Assembly: GCA_965220985.1 (NCBI GenBank) | Contig: OZ244854.1 | Coordinates: forward strand, 744,001 to 808,000 | Reading direction: 5' to 3' | DNA length: 64,000 nucleotides | Source: JAPPHA01 sp965220985 | GTDB lineage: Bacteria; Pseudomonadota; Alphaproteobacteria; Rhodobacterales; Rhodobacteraceae | Part shown: positions 36,142 to 44,066 of the stretch, piece by piece | How the letters are laid out: each line of letters starts with the position of its first letter | Position numbering within the stretch: position 1 is the stretch's first letter | Notes under the pieces: generated by a model | What the model saw: only the letters and a program-made list of their open reading frames with translations | What the model was told of the DNA's origin: nothing | Database searches by the model: none | Translations under genes and position numbers: made by a program

Positions 36142-37275
36142 ATGATCGACATTGAAAACTGGGTGCGCAAGCAGCCAGATTCGCAGATTCCTGAAGCTGA
36201 GAGCTACCTCCTGCGTCTGTGGGACGGAGATGGCTTTGACGAAAAGCGCTCATTGAGCGATTCGGACCCGACAGGTCGGCAGATCCTGGAGAAGTTTGAA
36301 CGATTCCCGGCAGATGAACATGTGTTGCTCTACTTGCCCCGCAGCGAAAAGCTGCAAGCAATCGAACTTGACGAAACTATTGATCTGCGGGCACGGGGTC
36401 CTGAACGCTTTTTCGCTTTCAAGACCGATAGGCTCTTCAATTTCATCGTGAATGGACGCCGATTCAGCTGGGGTGCATCAGAGATTTCCGTTGCCATTAT
36501 CCGGCTCGTCGCTCGCATTCCTGACAGTGAGATGTTGTTTCTTGAGCGCTTCGACGAACACGACCAAGAGCTTGCCGACGTAGGCACGGTCCGATTGTCG
36601 GGAAAGGGTGTCGAACGAATTGTTTCGCGCCAGCCATCGTGGAAACTCAATGTTCAGGGTGTGTTGCTGACGCTGACGACGCCTGTTGTGAAGGTCAAAG
36701 ATGCTATGGCTCAGGCGGGCTTCGACCCGAGAAGTGATTGGATTGCGATCCTTAAGCGGAAGGGCGAAGAGAAGCTTCAGGTGTCACTTGACGATACTAT
36801 CGACCTGACCAGGCCAGGGATCGAAAAACTTCGATTGATGCCGGCCCAAATCAACAACGGGGAAGCGCACACTGAACCCCGTCGTGAATTTGGGCTTCTG
36901 GAGAGAGACGAGGCTTATTTGAATGAGCGGAGTCTGCATTGGGAGACATTTTTCGATGGAGAACGCCGCTGGTTGCTGTTGCACAACTTCGTGCTGCCAA
37001 AGGGCTACAACCATTCGACATCCTGTATCGCTATTGATGTACCCCCAACCTATCCGCAATCTGAAATCGACATGTTTCATTGCTTGCCTCATCTGAAACT
37101 CAGTTCTGGGGGCATCATTTCGGAGACATCAGGACGGACGGTCATCGCAGGTCAGACTTTCCAGCAGTGGTCTCGTCATTTGAATGGCCAGACCCGTTGG
37201 AACCCAGCAACCGACAGCATAATGACGCATGTCGCTGTCATCGAAGCCGCTCTCGCGAAAGAGGTAGGGGAATGA
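36142..37275 (+). CDS. Multi-ubiquitin-like/E2-like protein of a bacterial Ubl conjugation system
   Basis: The start is ATG 36142, because GGAGG lies 5 bases upstream; an in-frame ATG at 36130 would put that site inside the coding region. The 377-residue protein has three similar Ubl repeats: residues about 20-88 (LEKFERFPADEHVLLYLPRS, ELDETIDLRARGPERFFAF), about 94-163 (FIVNGRRFSWGASEISVAII) and about 166-240 (LNVQGVLLTLTTPVVKVKDA, SLDDTIDLTRPGIEKLRLM). A C-terminal prokaryotic E2-like domain follows, with PPTYPQSEIDMFHCLPHLKL and FQQWSRHLNGQTRWNPATDS. Its last codons overlap the E1 gene. It may serve as both modifier and carrier; conjugation targets are unknown. Confidence 0.85.
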   Translation: MIDIENWVRKQPDSQIPEAESYLLRLWDGDGFDEKRSLSDSDPTGRQILEKFERFPADEHVLLYLPRSEKLQAIELDETIDLRARGPERFFAFKTDRLFNFIVNGRRFSWGASEISVAIIRLVARIPDSEMLFLERFDEHDQELADVGTVRLSGKGVERIVSRQPSWKLNVQGVLLTLTTPVVKVKDAMAQAGFDPRSDWIAILKRKGEEKLQVSLDDTIDLTRPGIEKLRLMPAQINNGEAHTEPRREFGLLERDEAYLNERSLHWETFFDGERRWLLLHNFVLPKGYNHSTSCIAIDVPPTYPQSEIDMFHCLPHLKLSSGGIISETSGRTVIAGQTFQQWSRHLNGQTRWNPATDSIMTHVAVIEAALAKEVGE

Positions 37276-38663
37276 CCAGAAGTCTCACTTTGACCGAGCG
37301 CCAGCATGAAGAGCTACAAGGGATGCTATTTCCAGACGACGGCCTCGAGTCAGCAGCAATCCTGATCTGCAGATACACGGGCCCGAAACGCGAAAGACTG
37401 ATCGTTTCCGAAGTCTTGAACGTGCCTGATTGCGCATGCGCTGTCCGCAAGCAAGATTTCATCAATTGGCCAGGCGCAAGCATCGAAGAGGCTATCGACA
37501 AGGCCGAACATCATGGCGACGCCATCGTGTTGATCCATAGCCATCCCGGTGGCTGGCCGGATTTCTCAAAGGTTGATGACGCAAGCGATCATGCAACCAT
37601 GCCAAGCCTCTTTGCCGCCATTGGAAAGGAAGGTTTTTTTCATGGGTCCGCAATCATGACGCCTGATGGCGCGATACGGGTTCGCATCTATGACTATTCC
37701 GGTAATTCGGAAGAGATCTGCCATGTCTGGCGCGTCGGGCGAAATATTACAAACGTTGCTATGTTGTTTGGTGACCCAGTAATGCCCTTTGGGTCGCGGA
37801 TGACCGATTCCTTGGCCCACCAGACGGCATGCGTGATTGGTGTTTCCGGCACTGGATCGCTAGTGTCTGAATTATTGGCGCGCAAAGGTGTCGGCCATTT
37901 GATTTTGATCGACTTCGATACCATCGAACACAAAAACCTCAACCGTGTTGTCAACTCCACCGTGGCAGCAGCCAATGCGAACCAGCCCAAGACGGCAATG
38001 ATGGCTAAAGCAATTTCGCACTACGCACCCAATACACGGGTCTCCACAATTGACAAGCCGATTGAAAAGCGAACTGCGGTAGTCTGGGCGTCGTCTGCCG
38101 ATGTCCTGTTCTGTTGCGTGGACAGCATGACGGGCCGGAGCACCGCTGAACTAATTTCACGCTACTGCCTCATCCCTTTGATTGACGTGGGGGTCACGAT
38201 CCCGACACGAAGGGATGTCAATGGTCGCCTTCACGTTGCGGATGTTTGTGGACGCATTGATTTCGTTAAACCCGACGGACCCAGCCTGACCGATAGAGGT
38301 GTTGTGACTGCAACGGGGTTGCGGGCGGAATACTTGCGGGCCAATGCGCCTGAAGCATTGGAACGGGAGGTTGAGGCCGGGTACATAGTCGGTATCCACG
38401 AGGAGGCACCATCTGTAATGGCTCTGAACATGAGAGCCGCATCCGACGCTGTACTGGAATGGATAGAACGCCAATATCCGTATAGGATCGACGGCAGCGA
38501 AGGTTTCGCGCGCACAACTTTCTCTCATGCAGCAGGCGAAGTCGAGTTCTTTTCGGAAGGTGATTTTGAGTGTGGACCAACGTACGATCTAGGGAATGGC
38601 CTTATCGAACCACTACTCGGAATTCCGAGCCTAGCGGAGTTGGATCGAAAGTATGCAGCATGA
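37272..38663 (+). CDS. JAB peptidase-E1-like (ThiF) fusion protein
   Basis: ATG 37272 overlaps the upstream stop (ATGA) and has GAGGTAGGGG before it. The 463-residue product begins with a JAB/JAMM metallopeptidase of about 150 residues, with intact zinc motif HSHPGGWPDFSKVDD. An E1/ThiF adenylating domain follows: VIGVSGTGSLVSELLARKGV, LIDFDTIEHKNLNRVVN, FCCVDSMTGR. The region that often holds the E1 Cys motif (GPCLxC) reads KPDGPSLTDRG here, with Ser and no Cys. The JAB part would process or remove Ubl, and the E1 part would activate it. Fusion of the two is known in predicted bacterial Ubl operons. Confidence 0.88.
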   Translation: MTRSLTLTERQHEELQGMLFPDDGLESAAILICRYTGPKRERLIVSEVLNVPDCACAVRKQDFINWPGASIEEAIDKAEHHGDAIVLIHSHPGGWPDFSKVDDASDHATMPSLFAAIGKEGFFHGSAIMTPDGAIRVRIYDYSGNSEEICHVWRVGRNITNVAMLFGDPVMPFGSRMTDSLAHQTACVIGVSGTGSLVSELLARKGVGHLILIDFDTIEHKNLNRVVNSTVAAANANQPKTAMMAKAISHYAPNTRVSTIDKPIEKRTAVVWASSADVLFCCVDSMTGRSTAELISRYCLIPLIDVGVTIPTRRDVNGRLHVADVCGRIDFVKPDGPSLTDRGVVTATGLRAEYLRANAPEALEREVEAGYIVGIHEEAPSVMALNMRAASDAVLEWIERQYPYRIDGSEGFARTTFSHAAGEVEFFSEGDFECGPTYDLGNGLIEPLLGIPSLAELDRKYAA

Positions 38664-38998
38664 CGATAGGCTTTTGGCTCCGATCCCTGTGGCAGCGGCA
38701 CGGGCCAAAACGGCGGCTTATCATCATTGACGGCGACACACCCCCTACTCCGATCCCATCACGTCATGTTTATCTCTGTCGCGACGATGGTGACGACTGG
38801 TCAGTGGCTATGCGGTGCCCTTGCGGTTGCGGGGACGATCTCGAACTCATGCTGCTGCAGGAGATAAAACCAAATTGGTCTCTAAAGACGAAAGAACAGG
38901 AGCCGCCCACGCTTAAACCGTCCATTTGGCGAAAATCAGGATGTGCGGCTCACTTTTGGCTTCGCGACGGCCATATCCATTGGTGCGAAAAGAGATAA
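38660..38998 (+). CDS. DUF6527-family protein, third member of the Ubl operon
   Basis: The 112-residue protein starts at ATG 38660, overlapping the E1 stop by four bases. It has a Cys-rich CPCGCGDDLELML segment and the block LKPSIWRKSGCAAHFWLRDG ending in HIHWC. These look like the DUF6527 family, which I recall as a companion of bacterial Ubl (Bub-type) operons and as a proposed serine peptidase; the Ser of PSI and the His of AHFW would be the candidate catalytic residues. The family name is from memory. It may release or mature Ubl together with the JAB domain. Confidence 0.75.
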   Translation: MTIGFWLRSLWQRHGPKRRLIIIDGDTPPTPIPSRHVYLCRDDGDDWSVAMRCPCGCGDDLELMLLQEIKPNWSLKTKEQEPPTLKPSIWRKSGCAAHFWLRDGHIHWCEKR

Positions 38999-39166
38999 CA
39001 ACCTACAGCCGTGCGAGCCTTTGCACCATATAGGGGTTCGTTGCAAAATTGATGCGCTTGGCGATCTTGGGGCCAAGAGGCAGGGTTAGATTTTCAAAGA
39101 CAAAGTCGGATCTGGCTGCACGATGCGAATGCCCACCTCTTGCTCTTGTCGGGGCAATCACGATCG

Positions 39167-40471
39167 CTATTCGGTTCGCAAACTCATGCGAAACGTTTTC
39201 TCGATCCGGGCAACGTCAACTGGCTCAACACCGGCTCTCTCCGCATGCTCTTGCCAATTCGCAACTGCACCCAAGACACCATCGATCGCCTGTCGTGCCC
39301 TTCTGGGCTTGAGGCCCGCATTCGAGGCGAAGCTCATCAGGTCGTCATGGTCAAAATCGTTCCGTTTCCCAGCGAGACTCATCTGGTGATTACCAGTCCA
39401 GGGCCCGCTTGGATTGTAGGCATAGACCACGTCAAAGGCCGGTGACAGACGCCAAGAACCTGACCTGTCCATGAGGAATGCGATGTTCTTGACGTGATCA
39501 TCCTGGTTGCGGGCCACCACGTTGAACACGGCGCGCCTGAATTGCTGTTCCACGACATCCATTCCGAGCCCGAGAGCTCGGATCGTCAGGACTGCCTGCT
39601 CGTACGAATAGGCGGCCGGGTCGTTGAAGTCGAAATGTTGCATCCCGCCGAGAGACTGCATGTGGATCTTGCGACCCTGCTCGTCCCTGTCGAAGCGGCG
39701 GGTCATGAAATGACTGCGACCACCCTCGTGGTGGAGCCGGCACTCCGACATGTCGATCCCCGACTCCCTTGCCATGAGGTGATAGGCGTACTCGATCTTT
39801 CCGTAGCCTTGCGGGTCGGCGAGTTCCTTGTCGCGGTTGTTTGACACGCCATCGAATTTCAGGAGCCAGTGCTCGTAGCCCTCGTCGGCCTTCACCTGCC
39901 CTGACCTGAATTCGCCGGTTTCCCGGTTCCAGGCGAGAACGGCCTTGGCGCGCGCGCCGCCTGCGGAGGTCCCGACGCTCAGGATATCCTCGAGCGCCTC
40001 GGCGTCATCCTCGCCCCCGAGCGTCCCGGCCAGATTCCCGCGCTCGTCGAGCACCCTGTTGACGAGAACAACCAACTGGTCCAATTCCAGCCGTTGCGAT
40101 CGCGTTGCCTTGTCGATGGCTGGCTCGAATTCAAGTGCCCCGACCCCGCGGTTACCGATGTAGCAAAGCCGGTCAACCGGGTTGAAATGGTCCGGGTCTC
40201 GGCCCGTTTCCGCAAGCCACGCATCGATCAGCCTGTTGCCAAACCTGTCCGGCAGCGCGTCGGCCAGCATGCCCGGCAGTCCCTGGAAGGTCTCCCCGCG
40301 AAGGGCCGGAAACTCGTAGGGTGCCTCCCGGACCGGCATCGTCAAGGGTGCAACCTCGATGCCCGCGCCTACGAATTCCGGATCGTACTGAAAGACGCCA
40401 ATCCCGCGCGCCTCGTCCCAACTTACAGCGCCAATTCGGCGCCCCCACAGCAAGACGCTCGCGTCAGTCAC
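39167..40471 (-). CDS. hipA: HipA-family Ser/Thr kinase toxin
   Basis: The 434-residue protein has the full HipA plan: an N-terminal HipA_N domain (LPGMLADALPDRFGNRLIDA), the ATP loop SVGTSAGGARAKAVLAWN, the Lys in WLLKFDG, MTRRFDRD, the catalytic VVARNQDDHVKNIAFLMD and the metal motif LSPAFDVVYAYN. HipA kinases phosphorylate a translation component such as a tRNA synthetase and cause growth arrest. Its start overlaps the hipB stop by eight bases. All catalytic residues are intact, so the toxin looks functional. Confidence 0.93.
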   Translation of the reverse strand: MTDASVLLWGRRIGAVSWDEARGIGVFQYDPEFVGAGIEVAPLTMPVREAPYEFPALRGETFQGLPGMLADALPDRFGNRLIDAWLAETGRDPDHFNPVDRLCYIGNRGVGALEFEPAIDKATRSQRLELDQLVVLVNRVLDERGNLAGTLGGEDDAEALEDILSVGTSAGGARAKAVLAWNRETGEFRSGQVKADEGYEHWLLKFDGVSNNRDKELADPQGYGKIEYAYHLMARESGIDMSECRLHHEGGRSHFMTRRFDRDEQGRKIHMQSLGGMQHFDFNDPAAYSYEQAVLTIRALGLGMDVVEQQFRRAVFNVVARNQDDHVKNIAFLMDRSGSWRLSPAFDVVYAYNPSGPWTGNHQMSLAGKRNDFDHDDLMSFASNAGLKPRRARQAIDGVLGAVANWQEHAERAGVEPVDVARIEKTFRMSLRTE

Positions 40472-40868
40472 CTGCCTCGTTGCCCCATGTCCACATAGAC
40501 TTCGCCGGGCGTTTCGAGGCTGGGCTGGCTCTCCTACGCTCGTTCCCCTTTTTGGTTACGCGTCCGGTTGATACAGCAGAAACCAAGCCGTTAATCGTCG
40601 TGCGCTCCTCGCTACCCTTTTTGGAAACGCGTTCAATGGGCCGGACATCCCACTCGGGAAGGGCAGAGAGGATGGCTCCCTCAAGGTCAAGCTCCGTGGC
40701 AACGCGAAGGAAAGTGTCGAGAGTCGAGGGCTCCCCCGACTCGAGGCGTCGCAAGGTGCGCACGCCAATGCCAGCCTTTTCGGCAAGTGCAGCCTGCCTC
40801 ACGTTTCGCGCGAGACGCAGACGCGCGAGCCGTTGCCCGATTTCCAATTCCAATTGTCGCGATGTCAA
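40464..40868 (-). CDS. hipB: HipB-type XRE antitoxin
   Basis: The 134-residue protein has a HTH (LARNVRQAALAEKAGIGVRT followed by LRRLESGEPSTLDTFLRVAT) and the ILSALPEWD tail typical of HipA partners. A long basic C-terminal extension (about residues 80-134, rich in Lys, Arg and Ser) is unusual and may be a flexible or DNA-contacting tail. The start is TTG at 40868, with GGGGG seven bases upstream; no better start is in frame. It should neutralise HipA and repress the operon from sites around 40871-40972. Confidence 0.87.
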   Translation of the reverse strand: MTSRQLELEIGQRLARLRLARNVRQAALAEKAGIGVRTLRRLESGEPSTLDTFLRVATELDLEGAILSALPEWDVRPIERVSKKGSEERTTINGLVSAVSTGRVTKKGNERRRASPASKRPAKSMWTWGNEAGD

Positions 40869-40870
40869 CG

Positions 40871-40972
40871 TGTTACCCCCAAAAAAAGGCCGCCTGTTGC
40901 CAGTCGAGGTCTTTGTTTCACAGCTTGCAGTTCACATATGACCTTTTGCATTAAAGATGTCAATAGGTAACA
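40871..40972 (-). promoter_or_regulatory. hipBA promoter with flanking inverted repeat
   Basis: On the minus strand TTGACA (40963-40958) and CATATG (40940-40935) are 17 bases apart, a strong promoter for hipBA. The heptamers TGTTACC (40871-40877) and GGTAACA (40966-40972) are exact inverted copies bracketing it, a plausible HipB operator pair that could loop the promoter. Confidence 0.6.
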
Positions 40973-41005
40973 AATGGCCGGTTAGAAGATAAAGTTGGAC
41001 TTAAT

Positions 41006-41027
41006 AGGCCGTATTCGGCCTTTTGTT
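41006..41027. terminator. Hairpin between the catabolic operon and hipBA
   Basis: AGGCCG (41006-41011) and CGGCCT (41016-41021) form a perfect stem with a TATT loop, followed on the plus strand by TTTGTTT. On the minus strand, downstream of the enoyl-CoA hydratase gene, the run after the stem is weaker (TATTAAG). It may act in both directions and insulate the two operons. Confidence 0.45.
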
Positions 41028-41172
41028 TCGACCGGATATCACATTCCTTCGGCCTACGGAGAACCCTTCTGAGGCATTTCCTGCCTCCCACCAAAAGGGC
41101 TCAAACCTGAAAATCCAGCGATCACCCTGCGATACTTTTCGATTGCCACAGCGAAAATATGGGCACGTTGGC

Positions 41173-42003
41173 TCATTCGGGCTTGTCCAGTCCCGCGTAT
41201 CGGGCATTTGCTTCCGCAAGCGTGGCCTTCAAGCCCTTCTCGATTGTCGATTTCGAGAACGTCTCGTATTCCGGCACCGGTTGCGCGCCCATGATGGCGA
41301 CCTGCTCGAGGTAATAGTCCGTGGCAGTGCGAAGCCCTTGGATCTCGTAGACCCGGTTGAGATACATCTTGTGCATCTGCTGCATCTCGCGAGGCATGCG
41401 CGCCATTAGCAGCGCTTTCATGCGGGTGGCTTCCTTCAGCTTCTCCAAAGGAACGACCTCGGTGATCAGGCCCATTTCCTTGGCCTCCCGCGCGCTCATC
41501 TCACGGCCGGTCAGCAGCAGATCCTTGGCGGTTTTCATGTTCACGAGCCAAGGCAGGAACATGCAGTGGCCGGAAATCCCGTAGCGCACCTCGTTGTAGC
41601 CGATGCGGGTGTCGTCCGAGGCGATGGTGATGTCGCAGAAGAGGGTCAGCTCGAAGCCCTTGCCGATGGCAATGGAGTTGACCGAGGCGATCACCGGCTT
41701 GGTGATGCGCCAAGGGGTGGTGAACTCATCGAACTGCTTGAAATAATGCGCCCTGTATTCGTAGATCGAGCTGCGATCTTCCTCGGCATCCTCGTCCAGA
41801 TCATGCCCAGCGCAGAAGCCGCGGCCTGCACCCTGGATGACAATCACGTTCACCTCCTCGTCCGCATCGGCCCGTTCCAGCCCAGCCTGCAACTCGCCAA
41901 TCAGCTTCAGATTCATGGCGTTCAGTTTTTCAGGGCGATTCAGGGTCAACCAGCAGATATGATCGGCATCGACCTCGTAGATCAGGTGGTCAAAGTCGGA
42001 CAT
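41173..42003 (-). CDS. Enoyl-CoA hydratase/isomerase
   Basis: The 276-residue crotonase-fold protein has WLTLNRPEKLNAMNLKLIGE, the oxyanion-hole segment IQGAGRGFCAGHDLDED and the second loop NSIAIGKGFELTLFCDITIA. It hydrates or isomerises an unsaturated acyl-CoA. It starts five bases after the acyl-CoA synthetase stop and closes the operon. With a CoA ligase and a gamma-butyrobetaine-hydroxylase-like enzyme in the same operon, a role like CaiD on a crotonobetainyl-type CoA ester is possible but unproven. Confidence 0.87.
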   Translation of the reverse strand: MSDFDHLIYEVDADHICWLTLNRPEKLNAMNLKLIGELQAGLERADADEEVNVIVIQGAGRGFCAGHDLDEDAEEDRSSIYEYRAHYFKQFDEFTTPWRITKPVIASVNSIAIGKGFELTLFCDITIASDDTRIGYNEVRYGISGHCMFLPWLVNMKTAKDLLLTGREMSAREAKEMGLITEVVPLEKLKEATRMKALLMARMPREMQQMHKMYLNRVYEIQGLRTATDYYLEQVAIMGAQPVPEYETFSKSTIEKGLKATLAEANARYAGLDKPE

Positions 42004-42008
42004 GGGTA

Positions 42009-44066
42009 TCAGCCTTCCAGGGTCAGCGCCGCATCGACGACGACGGCGCGGGTTTCGGTCAGTAGCAGCGGGTTGATTTCGAGTTCGGAGATTTCAGGAT
42101 GGGCTTGCGCGTGATCGGCGAGGGCCTCCACCGCATCAAGCACGCTGTCCATGCTTGTTCCGGGTCGCCCTCGATACCCGAACAGAAGGGGCGAGAGCTT
42201 CAATCCCCGCAGTGCCGTTTCAATGACGTCGCGGTTCGTGGGCAGGATCAGCGTGGCGCTGTCGCGCATCAGCTCGACGGCAACGCCGCCCACCGCCAAG
42301 GTAAGCGCGATGCCAACGCGAGGCACGTGGCGAAGGCCGACCAGCAGTTCGGCCACGGGTTCCGCGATCATCTCCTCGATCAGGAATCCGTCCGGGTGCA
42401 TCCCCTGCGAGACCAGGCGGTCCTCCATCTCGCGAATGGCCATTGGAAGAGCTTCGAATGAGACGTTCAACGCCACGGCTCCGGCTTCGGTCTTGTGCAA
42501 CAACCCCGGCACGATGGCCTTGAGGGCACAGTTGCAAGAGAATTCGGGCAGCTCATCGGCGTTCGAGACGACCCAGTGCCGTGGCACGTCAAGCCCCGCA
42601 GCCTTGAGCCTTGCCTTGGCTCTCGCCTCGTCAATCTGCTGCAACCCCGAACCCTGCGTGCGCGTCGATACCGCATCGATGAGCATGGAATCCGGATCGA
42701 TCGTGTCACGCACCGAGCCGTATCGAGCCGCATGGGCCACGGCCCGCAACCCGTCCTCGAGCCCCTGCAACGGGGCCATGCCTGACACGATCATCCTGTC
42801 ACGCACCTTTGTCGGAAGGGATTCGGCCAGCGTGTTGACGAATGCGGCGGGCCGTCCGCCCGCAGCCACGGCCAGTGCAGCCGTTGTTGAATCCCAACTG
42901 CCCATGTCCCAGCCGCCTTCGGGCGGATAGCACATGACTTGCACGAACAGATCGTACGGATCTCGCGCGAAGGCCTGATAGATCGGCAGTTGATCCGCCC
43001 TGTCCCAGCCATGGGCGTCAGAAATGTCGAGCGGGTTGGCCGGGCCGACATAGGGCGGCAAGGCTGCATCGATCAGGTGGGCTGCGGTTTCCGAGGGCGG
43101 CACCATTTCGAGGCCCAGTTTCTCGGCGATGTCGCCACCAAGTACCGCATAGGATCCCGAAGACGTGACAAATCCCGTCCTCATCCCCTCCGGGATGGCC
43201 GTGAAACTCAGCATCTTCAGGGTTTCGATGGCCTCGGTCGGCGTTTCGACCTCGATCCAGCCGAACCGCTCGAACAGGGCGGAGGCAATGGCGGCATCTC
43301 CGGCCAGCGATGCGGTGTGCGAGCGGGCGGCACGGGCACCTGTCTTGGACCGACCGCCCTTGATCGCCACGACAGGGATTCTCTTGCGCGCGGCCTTGGC
43401 CGCCGCGCGGCTCAACGGCGCGGCGTCAGGCAAGTCTTCGAAATAGATGTTCACTGCCGTCACGCGCGGGTCGTCCAGCACGACGTCAAGCATCGTGGCC
43501 ACGTCCACCATGGCCTGGTTGCCCAGCCCGATCATGTAGGCAATGGGCTGCGATCGATCAGCGCAACCAAGATCCGAAAGGTAAGCGCCTCCGTTGGAGA
43601 TCACGGCTGTCCCCCTTGTCGGCGAATGATTGCCGAAGTGGTCCATCATGAAGGCGCACCCATCGAGGAAATTGGCAACGCCCGGACAGTTGGGACCGAT
43701 CACCGGCATGTCGCCTGCAGCCTCGATCATCGCCGCCTGGCGATCCGCACCATCGGCGCTCTCGGAAAACCCCGAGGTGATGCAGACGGCACCGCCACAG
43801 CCAATCTCGGAGAGAGCCGCGACCGTCTCGACGACGGCTTCTTTCGGGATCACCAGAATGGCAAGGTCCGGCGCCCACGGCAGATCGGCCACTGACTTCA
43901 CGCAATTCAGTCCGCCAATCTCGGTCCGCTTCGGGTTCACCGCGATAGCTTCGCCGTCAAAACCGTTCGCCTGCATGTAGGCAATGGCCGGGGCAATGCC
44001 GCCGCCACCGAACCAGGCAACCCTTCTCGGTGACAGCAAGCGCTTCAGCCGATCGCCTCGGATCAA
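42009..44066 (-). CDS. ADP-forming acyl-CoA synthetase (acetate-CoA ligase family)
   Basis: The start is taken as TTG at 44066, overlapping the upstream stop (TTGA) with GGTGGCGGAG about 8 bases before; the frame open further upstream only shadows the neighbouring gene. The 685-residue protein has a CoA-binding N-terminal domain (VAWFGGGGIAPAIAYMQ, SGFSESADG), a central ligase domain with the phospho-His region ARSHTASLAGDAAIA, and a C-terminal ATP-grasp domain (VPGLLHKTEAGAVALNV, EEMIAEPVAELLVG). It would form a CoA thioester of the pathway acid using ATP and releasing ADP. Confidence 0.88.
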   Translation of the reverse strand: MIRGDRLKRLLSPRRVAWFGGGGIAPAIAYMQANGFDGEAIAVNPKRTEIGGLNCVKSVADLPWAPDLAILVIPKEAVVETVAALSEIGCGGAVCITSGFSESADGADRQAAMIEAAGDMPVIGPNCPGVANFLDGCAFMMDHFGNHSPTRGTAVISNGGAYLSDLGCADRSQPIAYMIGLGNQAMVDVATMLDVVLDDPRVTAVNIYFEDLPDAAPLSRAAAKAARKRIPVVAIKGGRSKTGARAARSHTASLAGDAAIASALFERFGWIEVETPTEAIETLKMLSFTAIPEGMRTGFVTSSGSYAVLGGDIAEKLGLEMVPPSETAAHLIDAALPPYVGPANPLDISDAHGWDRADQLPIYQAFARDPYDLFVQVMCYPPEGGWDMGSWDSTTAALAVAAGGRPAAFVNTLAESLPTKVRDRMIVSGMAPLQGLEDGLRAVAHAARYGSVRDTIDPDSMLIDAVSTRTQGSGLQQIDEARAKARLKAAGLDVPRHWVVSNADELPEFSCNCALKAIVPGLLHKTEAGAVALNVSFEALPMAIREMEDRLVSQGMHPDGFLIEEMIAEPVAELLVGLRHVPRVGIALTLAVGGVAVELMRDSATLILPTNRDVIETALRGLKLSPLLFGYRGRPGTSMDSVLDAVEALADHAQAHPEISELEINPLLLTETRAVVVDAALTLEG

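Noticed and set aside
39029..39046. GGTTCGTTGCAAAATT resembles the end of an IS6-family element
   Set aside because: No transposase gene or second inverted end was found nearby, and the match is short and imperfect.
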